From an uncultured Leptolyngbyaceae cyanobacterium (lineage in GTDB: Bacteria > Cyanobacteriota > Cyanobacteriia > Leptolyngbyales > Leptolyngbyaceae), in assembly GCA_938023035.1 (NCBI GenBank), contig CALIDI010000033.1, positions 62,001 to 126,000 on the forward strand: a stretch of 64,000 nucleotides of DNA, in the 5' to 3' direction. This document shows, piece by piece, positions 36,378 through 45,783 of the stretch. Numbering within the stretch: the stretch's first letter is position 1; each line of letters begins with the position of its first letter. The notes below the pieces were generated by a model. That model had not been told where the DNA came from. It saw nothing but the letters and a program-made list of their open reading frames with translations, and did not search any database. The position numbers were made by a program, and so were the translations under genes.

Positions 36378-36420
36378 AGGGCTTCGAGTCGCATGCTGAT
36401 TTTGCTCTGCTCGAAGCCCT
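36378..36420 (+). terminator. 11-bp stem hairpin between rbp and rpsU
   Basis: AGGGCTTCGAG (36378-36388) and CTCGAAGCCCT (36410-36420) are perfectly complementary with a 21-nt loop, followed by TTCG. Its place inside a conserved gene pair suggests partial termination or an mRNA-stability element that sets the rbp to rpsU ratio. Confidence 0.6.
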
Positions 36421-36552
36421 TTCGTCCGCAGTCAGAGTTGCTAGGATTCTTAACAGAGTTGTAGGGTTGGATGGTAAAAGATTTGTCTCCCAATTCTTTC
36501 AGGAGATTTTTGTGTAGGAGACACCGTTAGTGGACTTGAAAGAGGGTATGAG

Positions 36553-36738
36553 ATGGCACAAGTGATTTTGGGTGAAAATGAAGGGATCGAGTCAGCTCTG
36601 CGACGCTTTAAGCGGCAGGTGTCAAAAGCCGATATTTTTGCCGACATGAAGAAAAAGCGGCATTTTGAAACGCCTCTACAGAAGGCAAAGCGTAAAGCCT
36701 TGGCGAAGAGAAAACGGTGGTCTCGTTCTGGTTCCTAG
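36553..36738 (+). CDS. rpsU: 30S ribosomal protein S21
   Basis: The 61-residue basic protein reads [19 protein letters not shown], then [20 protein letters not shown] and a lysine/arginine-rich C-terminus ([15 protein letters not shown]), as in S21. It helps mRNA recognition by the 30S subunit. Pairing with an rbp gene upstream is typical of cyanobacteria and links it to cold-responsive expression. Confidence 0.97.
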   Translation: MAQVILGENEGIESALRRFKRQVSKADIFADMKKKRHFETPLQKAKRKALAKRKRWSRSGS

Positions 36739-36835
36739 CAGTTGCCGAGCAGCCATCGATTCATCTCAACTGACTCCCGCCTAGTGGTGAAGATAGGGCA
36801 AAGTCTCTTGCCCTTTAACAGTCTTTCGCAACGCT

Positions 36836-37231
36836 TCAGTCAATCACAGCAATACACTCAATTTCTACCAGCACATCTTTCGGTAGCCGTGCCACCTCTA
36901 CACAGGCACGGGCCGGTGCCGTTGCATCAGTAAAATACTGGGCATACACCCTATTCATTGCGGCGAAGTCATTCATATCTTTGAGAAAGACGCAGGTTTT
37001 GACCACATTCTCAAAACCTGCCCCAGCCGCTTCTAAAACTGCCTTAAGGTTATTCATTACCTGTTCGGTTTGTTTAGCTACATCGCCAACCCCTACAACT
37101 TGGCCCGTTGCGGGGTCAAGGGCAATTTGCCCCGCTAAGAAAAGCATCTGCCCTGTCGCTGCGATCGCCTGGTTATAAGGCCCTACGGGAGCAGGAGCCG
37201 AATCTGTACGAATAACTCTGCGGGATACCAT
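36836..37231 (-). CDS. ridA: RidA family reactive-imine deaminase
   Basis: RidA hydrolyses reactive 2-aminoacrylate and other imines formed by PLP enzymes. The 131-residue protein has [32 protein letters not shown], and [20 protein letters not shown]. The active-site Arg lies in [20 protein letters not shown]. Length and start ([19 protein letters not shown]) are standard. It lies upstream of bciB in reading direction, but the 70-bp order on the minus strand is bciB first, then ridA, so cotranscription is possible. Confidence 0.95.
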   Translation of the reverse strand: MVSRRVIRTDSAPAPVGPYNQAIAATGQMLFLAGQIALDPATGQVVGVGDVAKQTEQVMNNLKAVLEAAGAGFENVVKTCVFLKDMNDFAAMNRVYAQYFTDATAPARACVEVARLPKDVLVEIECIAVID

Positions 37232-37300
37232 AGGATATTTGTACGTGCTGTTTGCAAAGGGTGAATAATTTGGCTGCAGTGAACTCCTAGCTAGCGCTGT

Positions 37301-38494
37301 CTAATCGGGAAGTTTATACTGCTCAACAATCCGTTGAGCGTAATCAGGAACATGAGCTGCTAGTTTTTCTGGATAGTTGCGTTTGACGTAGAGATAGTTG
37401 CGGGTAAAGTGAGAATCAATCGAGAAGCGGGCATATTCCAGACCACGAGGCCCGATCTGATCAATCACGACACCCATAAGCCGGGCTGCCCACATTGGAA
37501 TCGTTACCCCCTGATCGTAGGCCGAAATTCCCTGTTGCACGGCTGCCCGGCGATCGCCCTGGGAGGTCACCGATTGCGTGGTAATTTGCTCTCGCACCGT
37601 TTCCAGCATTTCTGCCCCGCGCTGGTTGCGCACCACAATCCATTGCCAGCCAAAGGGTGCACCCATATAGCCCACCACCAAATCAGCCAGGGAATTCACA
37701 TAATCAAAGCAACTCATGCAAGAGGGCGCAAACACGTCCTTTAATTGGTTTGTCTTCAGCCCAAAAAAGGGAACCGTTTCTGTAGAACCATCGGAATGCT
37801 TAAAATGCACCCGAAAATCTTGCATAAACTCATAGTGCACCACAGTATCGGGCGATCGGCTGGTAGTTTCAAGAAACTTTTGCAAACCCGCACGGGTGAC
37901 ATTATCCACACAGGGGGTGCCTAGCACATAAAGTTTCTCCAAGCCCAACTGCTGCTCCACTGCGCGCAAAGCCTGAATCTGGCAACCCACACCAATCACC
38001 AGCAACCGCTTCATCCCTGATTGTTCTACCTGCTCCAGCACCGATAAATTTGGCGAAAGAGTGGGCTTATTCACTCGTGCCGCTAAAATCTCCTCTGGAG
38101 TGCGAGCGATCACTGGCTTGGGTTGAAAGCGGTCTTCGGGCGTATTTTGCACACAAACCACCCCTTCAACCATGCCGCGATTCAGCAACTCGATCGCGAT
38201 CGTGCTAACAATCCCTGTCCATTGGGCACCCGGAAGCGGCTCCCGCTTCTGGGCCGCCATCATTTCCTGATATACCCCAAAGTAGCAATCATCCGAGTGC
38301 TCTAAATTGCGACAGCGTCCATGGGTTTGAGTTTCTAATTCAGCAACCTGCTGATTGATAAAAGCACAGGCTTCTTTGACATAGTGAATGTAATAGGTGT
38401 CACAGAGGCCACATTCGCTGCACAGTTCTTTTGCCGGGCGGCGGCTCGTTGATTTAAGGGCCTTTGCTTTTTTATGGGGGGCCAGAGTCATCAC
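37301..38494 (-). CDS. bciB: Ferredoxin-dependent 3,8-divinyl chlorophyllide reductase (BciB type)
   Basis: BciB reduces the 8-vinyl group of divinyl chlorophyllide to ethyl, giving monovinyl chlorophyll, with electrons from ferredoxin. The 397-residue protein belongs to the F420-hydrogenase beta-subunit family and matches the cyanobacterial Slr1923 type in length and sequence pattern. Iron-sulfur ligands are in KELCSECGLCDTYYIHY with Cys25, Cys28, Cys31 and Cys43, and in APSCMSCFDYVNSLADL. Flavin-binding family blocks RLLVIGVGCQIQALR and VLGTPCVDN are present. A paralogous 7-hydroxymethyl chlorophyll reductase function is the main alternative. Confidence 0.88.
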   Translation of the reverse strand: MMTLAPHKKAKALKSTSRRPAKELCSECGLCDTYYIHYVKEACAFINQQVAELETQTHGRCRNLEHSDDCYFGVYQEMMAAQKREPLPGAQWTGIVSTIAIELLNRGMVEGVVCVQNTPEDRFQPKPVIARTPEEILAARVNKPTLSPNLSVLEQVEQSGMKRLLVIGVGCQIQALRAVEQQLGLEKLYVLGTPCVDNVTRAGLQKFLETTSRSPDTVVHYEFMQDFRVHFKHSDGSTETVPFFGLKTNQLKDVFAPSCMSCFDYVNSLADLVVGYMGAPFGWQWIVVRNQRGAEMLETVREQITTQSVTSQGDRRAAVQQGISAYDQGVTIPMWAARLMGVVIDQIGPRGLEYARFSIDSHFTRNYLYVKRNYPEKLAAHVPDYAQRIVEQYKLPD

Positions 38495-39027
38495 AAAAAA
38501 TGATTGCTAGGTTGACCTGATCTAGTTGATCGATACGATCACAATACCGGAAGCTGGGCTCAAGGGGGTAGAGGGAGTCCCCTTCAATATTTCTCAACAA
38601 CGGATCTGTTACCTTTTATTGCTTCAGCCTGAATCGGCTTTCAGAGGCTTGATCAAGTCTGAAATGCTTCTGCGTCCACTGCGGACACGAGCTTCAAAGC
38701 ATTTTCAGCAGGGGGTACGCCTCTATAGGGTAGGCAATTTGATGATGCCCGCTCGAGCCGACAAACGTGAACAAGCCTACACCTCGCTTTTACTATACCG
38801 ACTGTCACGATAGCATCCTGAGTTCAGTGCCTGGCCAAAGATAGTTTCCGTGACAGTTCCTGATTGGCGACTGAATCAGCCACTTGACTTAGCTATTTGC
38901 CGCCTTAAAGCGGATGCTTTTTCTAGCAATGGTAAAATGACTGATATTGAAATGGCTCTTGTTAGTTTGATTTGATCTAGGGGAATTCTTAGATCTAAAT
39001 TTTATCTTCGGGATTGAGCGACTTTTT
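38495..39027. other. Intergenic region between divergent genes, about 530 bp
   Basis: It separates bciB and the phytochrome kinase, which diverge, and should hold both promoters. A + strand frame from a TTG at 38526 has no ribosome site or familiar content and is not called. No repeat was recognised. Confidence 0.4.
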
Positions 39028-41880
39028 ATGACATCACCGCCAACAGTTCCTTCACCGCCAACTCAAGAAGCGCTGCTTCATCAGATTGCGAACAGGGTGC
39101 GTCAGTCTCTTGAGCTTGAGACGATCCTCAGTACAACGACCGCAGAAGTACGTGCCTACCTGGGAACTGATCGCGTCAAAATTTATCAGTTTCAGCCCGA
39201 TGGCCATGGCATTGTGGTAGCAGAGGCGCTCCAAGCAGAATGTTTACCGTCTTTGCTGGGCTTACATTTCCCAGCAGATGATATTCCCCGCTATGCTCGC
39301 GAGCTTTTTGTCCGTGCCCGCCAACGGTCGGTGGTGGATATGGGTCGCCATGAGATCGGCATCAGCCCTCTGCTTTGTCCAGAAAAAGGGGAGCGTTTGG
39401 AAGATCCCGATTTACGTTATCGGCCCGTCGACCCTTGTCACCAGGAATATCTGACAGCGATGGGGGTCAAATCCTCTGTTGTGGTGCCAATTGTGTTAGA
39501 AGGTGAAGCCGCTAGAGCCTATCACCCACCCTCTCTGGGGAAATCTAATCAGCTTTGGGGCTTGCTCGTGTCTCATCATTCTGAGCCTCGGACGGTTACA
39601 GAAGCCGAGTTGCAGTTTATCCAGGCAGTGGTCGATCAGATGGCGATCGCTATTTCCCAGTCAGTATTGCTAGAGCAGGTGCGATCGCAGAACCGTCAAG
39701 AAGCAAACATTAACCAAGTGACAGCACGCCTGCAAACCTCGCCGATGGTCGATTGGCGCGATGTGATTGAACTCGCTGCTGACACACTCAATGCCAGTGG
39801 GCGGCTCTACCTGTGTGCCGACACCCACTTCTCCAGAGAAATTTACACCTGCGGCGAGCAGCCCACTCTCATCGGGCCATCTCAAGATCGATCCATTGAA
39901 GAAAATTTACTCTGGCAGAAATATCTGTACTCCGTTCTAGAACCGTCACCTGATGAAACCGGGTATCGGCCCTGGTCGATTGAGTGGATGCGTGCAGTCT
40001 ATGACTTGGCTGAACCAGCCACCAGCCTTCAACCTACCGATTCTGCTTGGAGCATCAACGATATTTACCAAGACCCCCTATTCCGTACCCTTGCACCATT
40101 TTTTGACGGTACTAAAATCCGCAGCGCTTTAGTGATTCCCCTAAGACATGGCAATCAGGTAATTGGCTGCTTAACCTTCTTTCGTGGCGAAGTCGATGTC
40201 GAAGTACAGTGGGCCGGATATCACAACCCCGACACACGCCAACTGATGCCGCGCCAATCCTTTGCGGTATGGAAGCAGATCAAAAAAGGGCAAGCTCAGG
40301 GATGGACGGATTCAGAAATTAGGTACGCCCAAGCTTTAGGCGAGCGGGTTGCTGCAACGGCTAAACAATACCGGCTGTATCAGCAGGTGCAATCCCTCAA
40401 TGCTGGTCTAGAGCGCCAAGTCAAAGACCGGACAGAAGCATTACAACAACAATCTAAACAACTCCAGCACTCTAATGCAGAACTCGAGCAAGTTGTTAAA
40501 CGACAAATGACCCTGTCGCGCATCGTTGCTAAAATGCGCGAATCCCTCGAGATTGATACCATTTTTCAAATTGCCACCGAAGAACTCGGCAAAGTGCTAG
40601 AGGCTGAGCGGGTTGCCATTTATCGCTTTGCTGAAGACTGGGGAGGAGCCTTTGTCAGTAACTATGAATCAGTCGTCCCTCAATGGCAGGGTGTCGGCGA
40701 GTTGGGGGGCAATACCGTTTGGAATGATACCTATTTGCAGGAGACCCAGGGCGGACGGTACCGCACGGGAGAGAGTTCCGTTGTCAATGATATTTATGAA
40801 GCGGGTTATACCCAGTGCCATGTTGACATTCTAGAGCAGTGTCAGGTTAAGGCCTTTATGATCTTCCCCATTTTTGTAGGACAACAGTTATGGGGCCTGT
40901 TGGGGGTTTACCAACACTCCGCGGCCCGGCAATGGAAGCCTGCTGAAATCGATTTTGTCAAACATGTTGCTGCCCAACTGGGCGTTGCCTTACAACATGC
41001 AGAACTACTAGCCCAGACGCAACAACAGGCAGAACAACTCAAGCAAACTTTGGATGACCTAAAACGAACCCAGGTACAACTCTTTCACAGTGAGAAAATG
41101 TCTAGCCTGGGGCGGCTGGTGGCGGGTATTGCCCATGAGGTCAATAACCCAATCAGCTTTATTAGTGGCAATCTGGTTCATATTCAGGAATACATCCAAA
41201 CCTTATTTGAGGTGATTCGAGCCTATCAGCACCATTTACCAACTCCCGTACCCGAGTTGCAGCAACTGTTAGAAGAGCGAGACTTTGCCTATCTAGAGGA
41301 AGACCTTCCGAAACTTTGTGCCTCCATGAAAATGGGAACCACGCGAATTCAGGAAATTGTGCAATCTCTGCGCAACTTTTCGCGGGTGGATGAGGCGGCT
41401 ATCAAGTCTGTCGATCTGCATCAAGGGTTAGAGAGTACGCTGCTGATTTTGCAGCACCGGGTGAAATCAGTGGTTGGTCAACCAATTGAGATTCAAAAAC
41501 ATTATCAAGAATTGCCTGCTGTGTGTTGCCATGCAGGGCAGATTAACCAGGTGTTTATGAACTTAATTAGCAATGCGATTGATGAGTTAGAAGTTGCACC
41601 AGATGGTGTTCAGCCAAAACAGATTACTATCGCCACTAGCCTAATCGATACCGATTGGGTTGGGATCTCGATCAAAGACACGGGCCGAGGCATTTCTGAG
41701 GAGGTGCAAGCAAAGCTCTTTGATCCGTTCTTTACCACTAAGCCTGTGGGTAAGGGTACAGGTTTGGGGCTTTTTATAAGTTATCAAATTGTGCAGAAAC
41801 ATGGCGGGCAGCTCACTTGCCATTCTCAACCTGGGCAAGGAACTGAATTTATGATTAAGTTGCCTGTCCGAATAGACTAA
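39028..41880 (+). CDS. Cph2-like phytochrome / cyanobacteriochrome hybrid histidine kinase
   Basis: This 950-residue cytoplasmic photoreceptor kinase has several parts. GAF1 (about 18-215) is phytochrome-like, with [14 protein letters not shown] and the bilin Cys137 in [17 protein letters not shown]-like domain (240-450) carries the tongue PRxSF at 408-412. A coiled coil follows, then GAF3 (495-660), a cyanobacteriochrome of the red/green type with [14 protein letters not shown] and Cys597-His598 in [12 protein letters not shown]. The kinase has His703 in [16 protein letters not shown]-box [11 protein letters not shown]1 IKDTGRGI and G2 GKGTGLGLF. With no PAS domain, the first part is a knotless (Cph2) module. 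No response regulator adjoins it, so the output partner is elsewhere. Promoter and bilin genes are not visible nearby. Confidence 0.88.
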   Translation: MTSPPTVPSPPTQEALLHQIANRVRQSLELETILSTTTAEVRAYLGTDRVKIYQFQPDGHGIVVAEALQAECLPSLLGLHFPADDIPRYARELFVRARQRSVVDMGRHEIGISPLLCPEKGERLEDPDLRYRPVDPCHQEYLTAMGVKSSVVVPIVLEGEAARAYHPPSLGKSNQLWGLLVSHHSEPRTVTEAELQFIQAVVDQMAIAISQSVLLEQVRSQNRQEANINQVTARLQTSPMVDWRDVIELAADTLNASGRLYLCADTHFSREIYTCGEQPTLIGPSQDRSIEENLLWQKYLYSVLEPSPDETGYRPWSIEWMRAVYDLAEPATSLQPTDSAWSINDIYQDPLFRTLAPFFDGTKIRSALVIPLRHGNQVIGCLTFFRGEVDVEVQWAGYHNPDTRQLMPRQSFAVWKQIKKGQAQGWTDSEIRYAQALGERVAATAKQYRLYQQVQSLNAGLERQVKDRTEALQQQSKQLQHSNAELEQVVKRQMTLSRIVAKMRESLEIDTIFQIATEELGKVLEAERVAIYRFAEDWGGAFVSNYESVVPQWQGVGELGGNTVWNDTYLQETQGGRYRTGESSVVNDIYEAGYTQCHVDILEQCQVKAFMIFPIFVGQQLWGLLGVYQHSAARQWKPAEIDFVKHVAAQLGVALQHAELLAQTQQQAEQLKQTLDDLKRTQVQLFHSEKMSSLGRLVAGIAHEVNNPISFISGNLVHIQEYIQTLFEVIRAYQHHLPTPVPELQQLLEERDFAYLEEDLPKLCASMKMGTTRIQEIVQSLRNFSRVDEAAIKSVDLHQGLESTLLILQHRVKSVVGQPIEIQKHYQELPAVCCHAGQINQVFMNLISNAIDELEVAPDGVQPKQITIATSLIDTDWVGISIKDTGRGISEEVQAKLFDPFFTTKPVGKGTGLGLFISYQIVQKHGGQLTCHSQPGQGTEFMIKLPVRID

Positions 41881-41885
41881 GGTGT

Positions 41886-41950
41886 CAGTCTGGTTACCCT
41901 CACCCCTTTCTCGAATGCCCGTTAGGGCTATATCCCTAGAGGGAAAGGGA
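41886..41950 (+). repeat. GAATGCC dispersed repeat, copy 2
   Basis: CAGTCTGGTTACCCTCACCC then TTTCTCGAATGCCCGTTAGG and GCTATATCCCT match 6446-6515 almost base for base. It starts 5 bp after the kinase stop codon. Confidence 0.75.
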
Positions 41951-42039
41951 TTGCAGGTGAGGGCCAAAGCTAGCAGCTTGGCGAGGGCTTTCAGCCGTTT
42001 CACAGAGTTTCATAAAACGATCAGAAGGAGAGCTTGTCA

Positions 42040-42150
42040 CCTTTACAGGCCCTCATCCCCCAGCGCCTTCTCCCAACCTAGGCGAAGGGGAGCCGAGCCA
42101 TCTCAAAGGCTCTCTCTATTTGGGAGAGGGATTTAGGGTGCGGGCTAAAG
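42040..42150. repeat. Imperfect palindromic intergenic repeat
   Basis: The left arm GGCCCTCATCCCCCAGCGCC then TTCTCCCAA is mirrored by the right arm GGGAGAGGGATTTAGGGTGC then GGGC. AGGGGAGCC and GGCTCTCTCT form an inner stem. Such CCCTCATCCCC / GGGAGAGGG elements are common between cyanobacterial genes. Confidence 0.65.
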
Positions 42151-42263
42151 TGACATGCACCCGCTCCGCAGGATTGTTTCTAAGGAAGGATCTTAAGTCA
42201 GGTTCAGCCCAAAACCGGCCATTTCTTCATCGCCAAAACGACCGGTTTAGCCTCAGGCATGAT

Positions 42264-42602
42264 CTAGTTACGACTGTTTGTTACTTCTTCGCAGTGCATT
42301 CGATATACAGGATTGTCTAACCCTAGTTCATTCATTACGGAGCGGGTATGCAGAATGCGATCAGCGATCGAAAGAGCATCGCTAAGAACCCCAAATAGGG
42401 AAACCTCGGCTTCTACTTTACAAATTTCGCGATGTAATTGTTCTTCTCTTTCCCCCTCAGCCATGTCTAACTGGCTGATGAGCTGGCTCCGCTCTACTTC
42501 ATAGTGGGAATGGGTATCTTTAAAGTATTCGTGCAACTGGTTTACAAGTGAAGCAACGGACTGGTGATCTACGAGAAACTTGGGGTTTTTGCTATTGTTC
42601 AT
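42264..42602 (-). CDS. Unrecognised small soluble protein, 112 residues
   Basis: ATG 42602 starts MNNSKNPKFLVDHQSVASLV. The protein is almost entirely helical, with heptad-like charged stretches (YEVERSQLISQLDMAEGERE then EQLHREICKVEAEVSLFGVL), suggesting a coiled coil. It ends NPVYRMHCEEVTNSRN. I do not recognise the family. It converges on the phytochrome kinase. The run of acidic and basic residues with no membrane span points to a cytoplasmic oligomer or adaptor. Confidence 0.6.
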   Translation of the reverse strand: MNNSKNPKFLVDHQSVASLVNQLHEYFKDTHSHYEVERSQLISQLDMAEGEREEQLHREICKVEAEVSLFGVLSDALSIADRILHTRSVMNELGLDNPVYRMHCEEVTNSRN

Positions 42603-42796
42603 GTCGTCTGATTCAATTCAAAATGAGTGGTCTCAGTGTTTTGATCTAAGCTGCTCTGACTCAGCCTAAGGATACAAACCCTAGGCGTCAAGAGTTCGAG
42701 GAAAAACTTGAGAAAAACCTGCCCAATTGCAGCGCTTTGAATTGGTTTGAAATCTTTATTTACAGGATGCTTTACAGGCTGTATCCCAATTTTGCC

Positions 42797-42958
42797 TTAA
42801 GTTGCGATTTCCTGATTTATTTCCATTAACGAATCTGCATTGGCGCCTATCGATGCAGCGTGACTAGTGGTTTTTCCTTCTGTTTCAGGGGTTGATGCTG
42901 AAAGACCCTGGGGAGACTTGCAGAGTTCTGGTGGTTCTGGGTCGTTTGTGGGTTTCAT
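42797..42958 (-). CDS. Possible 53-residue polar peptide
   Basis: ATG 42958 opens a frame MKPTNDPEPPELCKSPQGL ending NADSLMEINQEIAT at 42797. It is rich in Pro, Ser, Glu and Ala, with no domain. The ribosome site is weak and its start lies 55 bp from the divergent glycosyltransferase. It may be a small gene or chance. Confidence 0.25.
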   Translation of the reverse strand: MKPTNDPEPPELCKSPQGLSASTPETEGKTTSHAASIGANADSLMEINQEIAT

Positions 42959-43013
42959 CGTCCATCTTTCTGTGTTGTACTGAATGGTGAATAGGAAGGG
43001 TTGGGAGGTCAGC

Positions 43014-44024
43014 ATGAGCCAGCTTGGGATTGTAGCCATTGGTCGTAATGAGGGCGATCGCCTGCGGCAATGTTTAGAGTCAGTGGCTGGAAAGGCCACA
43101 ACCATTGTGTATGTGGACTCTGGCTCGACAGATGGCAGTGTTGTTTTGGCTCAATCTCTGGGGGTGAGCGTTGTTGAGTTGGACTTGAGTACCCCGTTTA
43201 CAGCCGCGCGGGCGCGAAATGCTGGCTTTGCCCGTTTGCTAGAGCTAAACTCTGGTGTGGACTATGTGCAGTTTGTTGATGGTGACTGTGAAATTGTCGA
43301 GGGTTGGCTAGAAGCCGCTCAACAGGTACTTGATCGCCAACCTGAGGTGGTGGTTGTCTGTGGGCGACGACGAGAGCGTTATTCGCAGGCCTCGATTTAC
43401 AACCGGCTATGTGATCTGGAGTGGGATACCCCAGTCGGCGAAGCAAAAGCCTGTGGCGGGGATGCCATGATGCGAGTCAAGGCAGTCAAGCAGGTGGGGG
43501 GATATAACCCTAGCTTAATTGCTGGCGAGGAGCCAGAGTTGTGTGTGCGTCTGCGGCAGCAAGGAGGGAAGATTTTGCGGATTGATGCAGAAATGACTCT
43601 CCATGATGCGGCAATGACCCGATTTAGCCAGTGGTGGAAGCGCACGCAGCGGGCCGGACATGCCTATGCTGAAGGGGCCTTTTTACATGGCGCACCCCCT
43701 GAGCGCCATTGGGTCAAGGAAAGCCGCAGTATTTGGTTGTGGGGCTTGGGGATACCCGCGATCGCTCTTGTAGGCGCGGGATTGACCCAGGGCTGGAGCC
43801 TGCTTCTGTTTCTGGGTTATCCTCTGATGACCTTCAAAATTGCCCGCTCAAGCCAAGCTATGGGGCGCTCAGCTAAGGATAGTTGGCTATATGCAACTGC
43901 CTGTGTGATCGGTAAATTTGCTAACGCTCAAGGGCAACTTCAGTTTTATTGGAATCGCCTGCGTGGGCAACGCTCTCAACTCATTGAATATAACGCAGCC
44001 AATCCACAAAAACCGGCAACCTGA
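43014..44024 (+). CDS. Glycosyltransferase family 2
   Basis: ATG 43014 (MSQLGIVAIGRNEGDRL) follows GGAGGT by 7 bp and is chosen over a TTG 30 bp upstream. The 336-residue GT-A enzyme shows nucleotide-binding IVYVDSGSTDGS (32-42), the metal-binding Asp-Gly-Asp at 89-91 in FVDGDCE, and GEEPELCVRLRQQGGKI as the acceptor/base region. The C-terminal part has hydrophobic segments (IWLWGLGIPAIALVGAGL, LLLFLGYPLMTFKIA), suggesting membrane association. Donor and acceptor sugars are unknown. No polysaccharide cluster surrounds it. Confidence 0.88.
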   Translation: MSQLGIVAIGRNEGDRLRQCLESVAGKATTIVYVDSGSTDGSVVLAQSLGVSVVELDLSTPFTAARARNAGFARLLELNSGVDYVQFVDGDCEIVEGWLEAAQQVLDRQPEVVVVCGRRRERYSQASIYNRLCDLEWDTPVGEAKACGGDAMMRVKAVKQVGGYNPSLIAGEEPELCVRLRQQGGKILRIDAEMTLHDAAMTRFSQWWKRTQRAGHAYAEGAFLHGAPPERHWVKESRSIWLWGLGIPAIALVGAGLTQGWSLLLFLGYPLMTFKIARSSQAMGRSAKDSWLYATACVIGKFANAQGQLQFYWNRLRGQRSQLIEYNAANPQKPAT

Positions 44025-44096
44025 GCAATTCGGATCATCCAACTGGGGCATTCCTGCGGGAGTGTCCTATCCTTAAAGAAAGACCGAGGAAAAGAC

Positions 44097-45332
44097 ATGC
44101 AGTCTGGCTGGCGAATTGGCTCGCTTTTTGGCATTCCCCTTTACATTGACCCTTCGTGGTTTTTGATACTGCTGCTGGTCGCTTTTCCCAGAGGTGCCGT
44201 TTGGCAACAGCAGTATCCGGCTTGGGGAGCAGAAGTAGCCTATATCGCTGGTGTTACGATGGCGTTGCTGCTGTTTGCTTCTGTGCTGTTGCATGAGTTG
44301 GGGCATAGCTTAGTCGCTCGTGCTCAAGGCATTAAGGTCAATTCCATCACTCTGTTTTTGTTCGGAGGAGTGGCTTCGATTGAGCAGGAATCTAAAACTC
44401 CTGGTCAAGCCTTTCAAGTAGCGATCGCGGGGCCTACGGTCAGTTTTCTCCTGTTTTTGCTCTTGAGCTTATTGGAGAATGCTCTTCCAGGAACCGCCTC
44501 ACCACCAGAGGGTAACCCCTTGATAGTGCTCGCCCATGATCTGGCCATCCTCAATTTGGTATTAGCGGCCTTTAACCTGCTGCCTGGCTTACCCCTGGAC
44601 GGGGGGCAAATTCTCAAAGCCCTGGTTTGGAAAATCACTGGAAGTCGATTTAGGGGCATCCATTGGGCCGCAAGGGCTGGCCGCACCCTGGGTTGGATTG
44701 CAATCCTCTTTGGCGGGCTACAGGTGGTTTCGGGTAATTTGAGTGGCCTTTGGATTGCCTTGCTTGGCAGTTTCGGCTTGCGTAATGCCAATAATTACGA
44801 TCGCGTTACGGCCTTGCAAGAAACCCTCTTAAAACTCAAAGCAGGTGAGGCCATGACCAGGGAGTTCCGCGTTGTGGATGCACGCATGAGCTTGCGTCAG
44901 TTTGCCGATGAGTATTTACTGAATACCGTTGCGCCGCCAGCCCTTTATGCAGCTTCTGAGGGGCGTTATCGGGGATTAGTGCTGCCCGAAGCCCTGCAAC
45001 AAGTCGAACGCAGCCTTTGGGAAACAGAAACGCTCCAGCTCATCACCCAACCCTTAGGGGAGATTCCAGTGGTCGAAGAAGTGACTCCCCTAGTGGATGT
45101 CATTGCTTTGCTGGAAAATAAAGGGCTGCGACGGGTAACAGTGCTCTCTCCAGCAGGAGCTGTTTCTGGCGTGATTGATCGCGGCGACATCGTTCAGGTA
45201 ATTGCGACGAAGATGGCGCTCCCAATCTCTGCTGAAGTGATTCGCCAGATTAAAGAAGAAGGGACTTATCCGCCTGGTTTTAACATCTTAGCGATCGCGC
45301 AATCGGCGAAAGAAGCCGAAGGAAGTCAGTGA
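44097..45332 (+). CDS. Site-2 protease family (M50) with CBS domains
   Basis: This intramembrane metalloprotease has zinc ligands His66 and His70 with Glu67 in LLHELGHSLVARA and Asp168 in NLLPGLPLDGGQ. Six or so spans lie in the first 225 residues. Two CBS motifs follow to about 390 (GEAMTREFRVVDARMSLRQF and LRRVTVLSPAGAVSGVIDRG). The 411-residue layout is that of SpoIVFB-like rhomboid-independent S2P enzymes with CBS regulation, which sense nucleotides or energy status. Targets in cyanobacteria include membrane-anchored anti-sigma factors or small regulators; the target here is unknown. It lies about 70 bp after the glycosyltransferase. Confidence 0.92.
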   Translation: MQSGWRIGSLFGIPLYIDPSWFLILLLVAFPRGAVWQQQYPAWGAEVAYIAGVTMALLLFASVLLHELGHSLVARAQGIKVNSITLFLFGGVASIEQESKTPGQAFQVAIAGPTVSFLLFLLLSLLENALPGTASPPEGNPLIVLAHDLAILNLVLAAFNLLPGLPLDGGQILKALVWKITGSRFRGIHWAARAGRTLGWIAILFGGLQVVSGNLSGLWIALLGSFGLRNANNYDRVTALQETLLKLKAGEAMTREFRVVDARMSLRQFADEYLLNTVAPPALYAASEGRYRGLVLPEALQQVERSLWETETLQLITQPLGEIPVVEEVTPLVDVIALLENKGLRRVTVLSPAGAVSGVIDRGDIVQVIATKMALPISAEVIRQIKEEGTYPPGFNILAIAQSAKEAEGSQ

Positions 45333-45513
45333 TAGAGTTATCGCTGGTTCATTGCCGGTTCTGAATTGTAATACCGATTTTTTATTCTTAGGATTGAGGA
45401 TGCAAGAACCTATAAAACTCATCCTAAAAACACAAAGTAAACTCTTAGTGCGCTCAGTATCTTATGGTTGGGTTCCAGAATGACATCATTAAATCCGCAC
45501 TTAACCCACAGTG

Positions 45514-45681
45514 CCTGATTGAATGACAAAAACTGGGCTCCGGGCGGTCGAAACCGCTGCGACATCAACGCAGTCGGCCTGCGCTGACTCTCTACCCTTA
45601 CCGAAAACCTGCGTAGGCAGGTTTTGCCTCTGTAGGCGCGGCTTCGAGCCGCCAGCACAAAAAGTTTTGTCAGTCAGCAAG
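45514..45681 (+). repeat. MITE-like element with TGACAAAA ends, copy 3 (most complete)
   Basis: The left end is CTGATTGAATGACAAAAACT and the right end AGTTTTGTCAGTCAGCAAG, an inverted repeat. Internal parts are GGTCGAAACCGCTGCGACAT, the hairpin AAAACCTGC-GTAG-GCAGGTTTT (perfect 9-bp stem) and GGCGCGGCTTCGAGCCGCC, a second hairpin. Aligned copies lie at 25199 and 31621. Confidence 0.85.
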
Positions 45682-45742
45682 CCCACAGTGCTAAATTTGG
45701 ACAGAAATCACTATCGCCCTCACTCTGTGGGAGACCGAATAG

Positions 45743-45778
45743 GCCCTTATTCCTGCGTTCAGCAACGCCTACATTCCT
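45743..45778 (-). repeat. GGCGTTGC repeat family, copy 4
   Basis: Minus-strand AATGTAGGCGTTGCTGAACG then CAGGAATAAGG, 62 bp beyond the MITE-like element. Confidence 0.5.
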
Positions 45779-45783
45779 TAGCG

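Larger units (their letters stand above)
41881..42263. other. Intergenic region with two repeat elements, about 380 bp
   Basis: It begins with a GAATGCC-family copy at the kinase stop (41886-41950) and then a long imperfect palindrome (42040-42150). The rest, to the 3' end of the opposing small gene, has no gene. Confidence 0.6.
45333..45783. other. Intergenic region with MITE-like element, about 450 bp
   Basis: It lies between the convergent S2P and HEAT genes. It contains the best-preserved MITE-like element (45514-45681) and a GGCGTTGC-family copy (45743-45778). Open frames here are products of the repeat. Confidence 0.7.

Noticed and set aside
38526-38813. 95-codon + strand frame before the phytochrome kinase
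   Set aside because: Starts at TTG without a ribosome site and has composition unlike coding neighbours.
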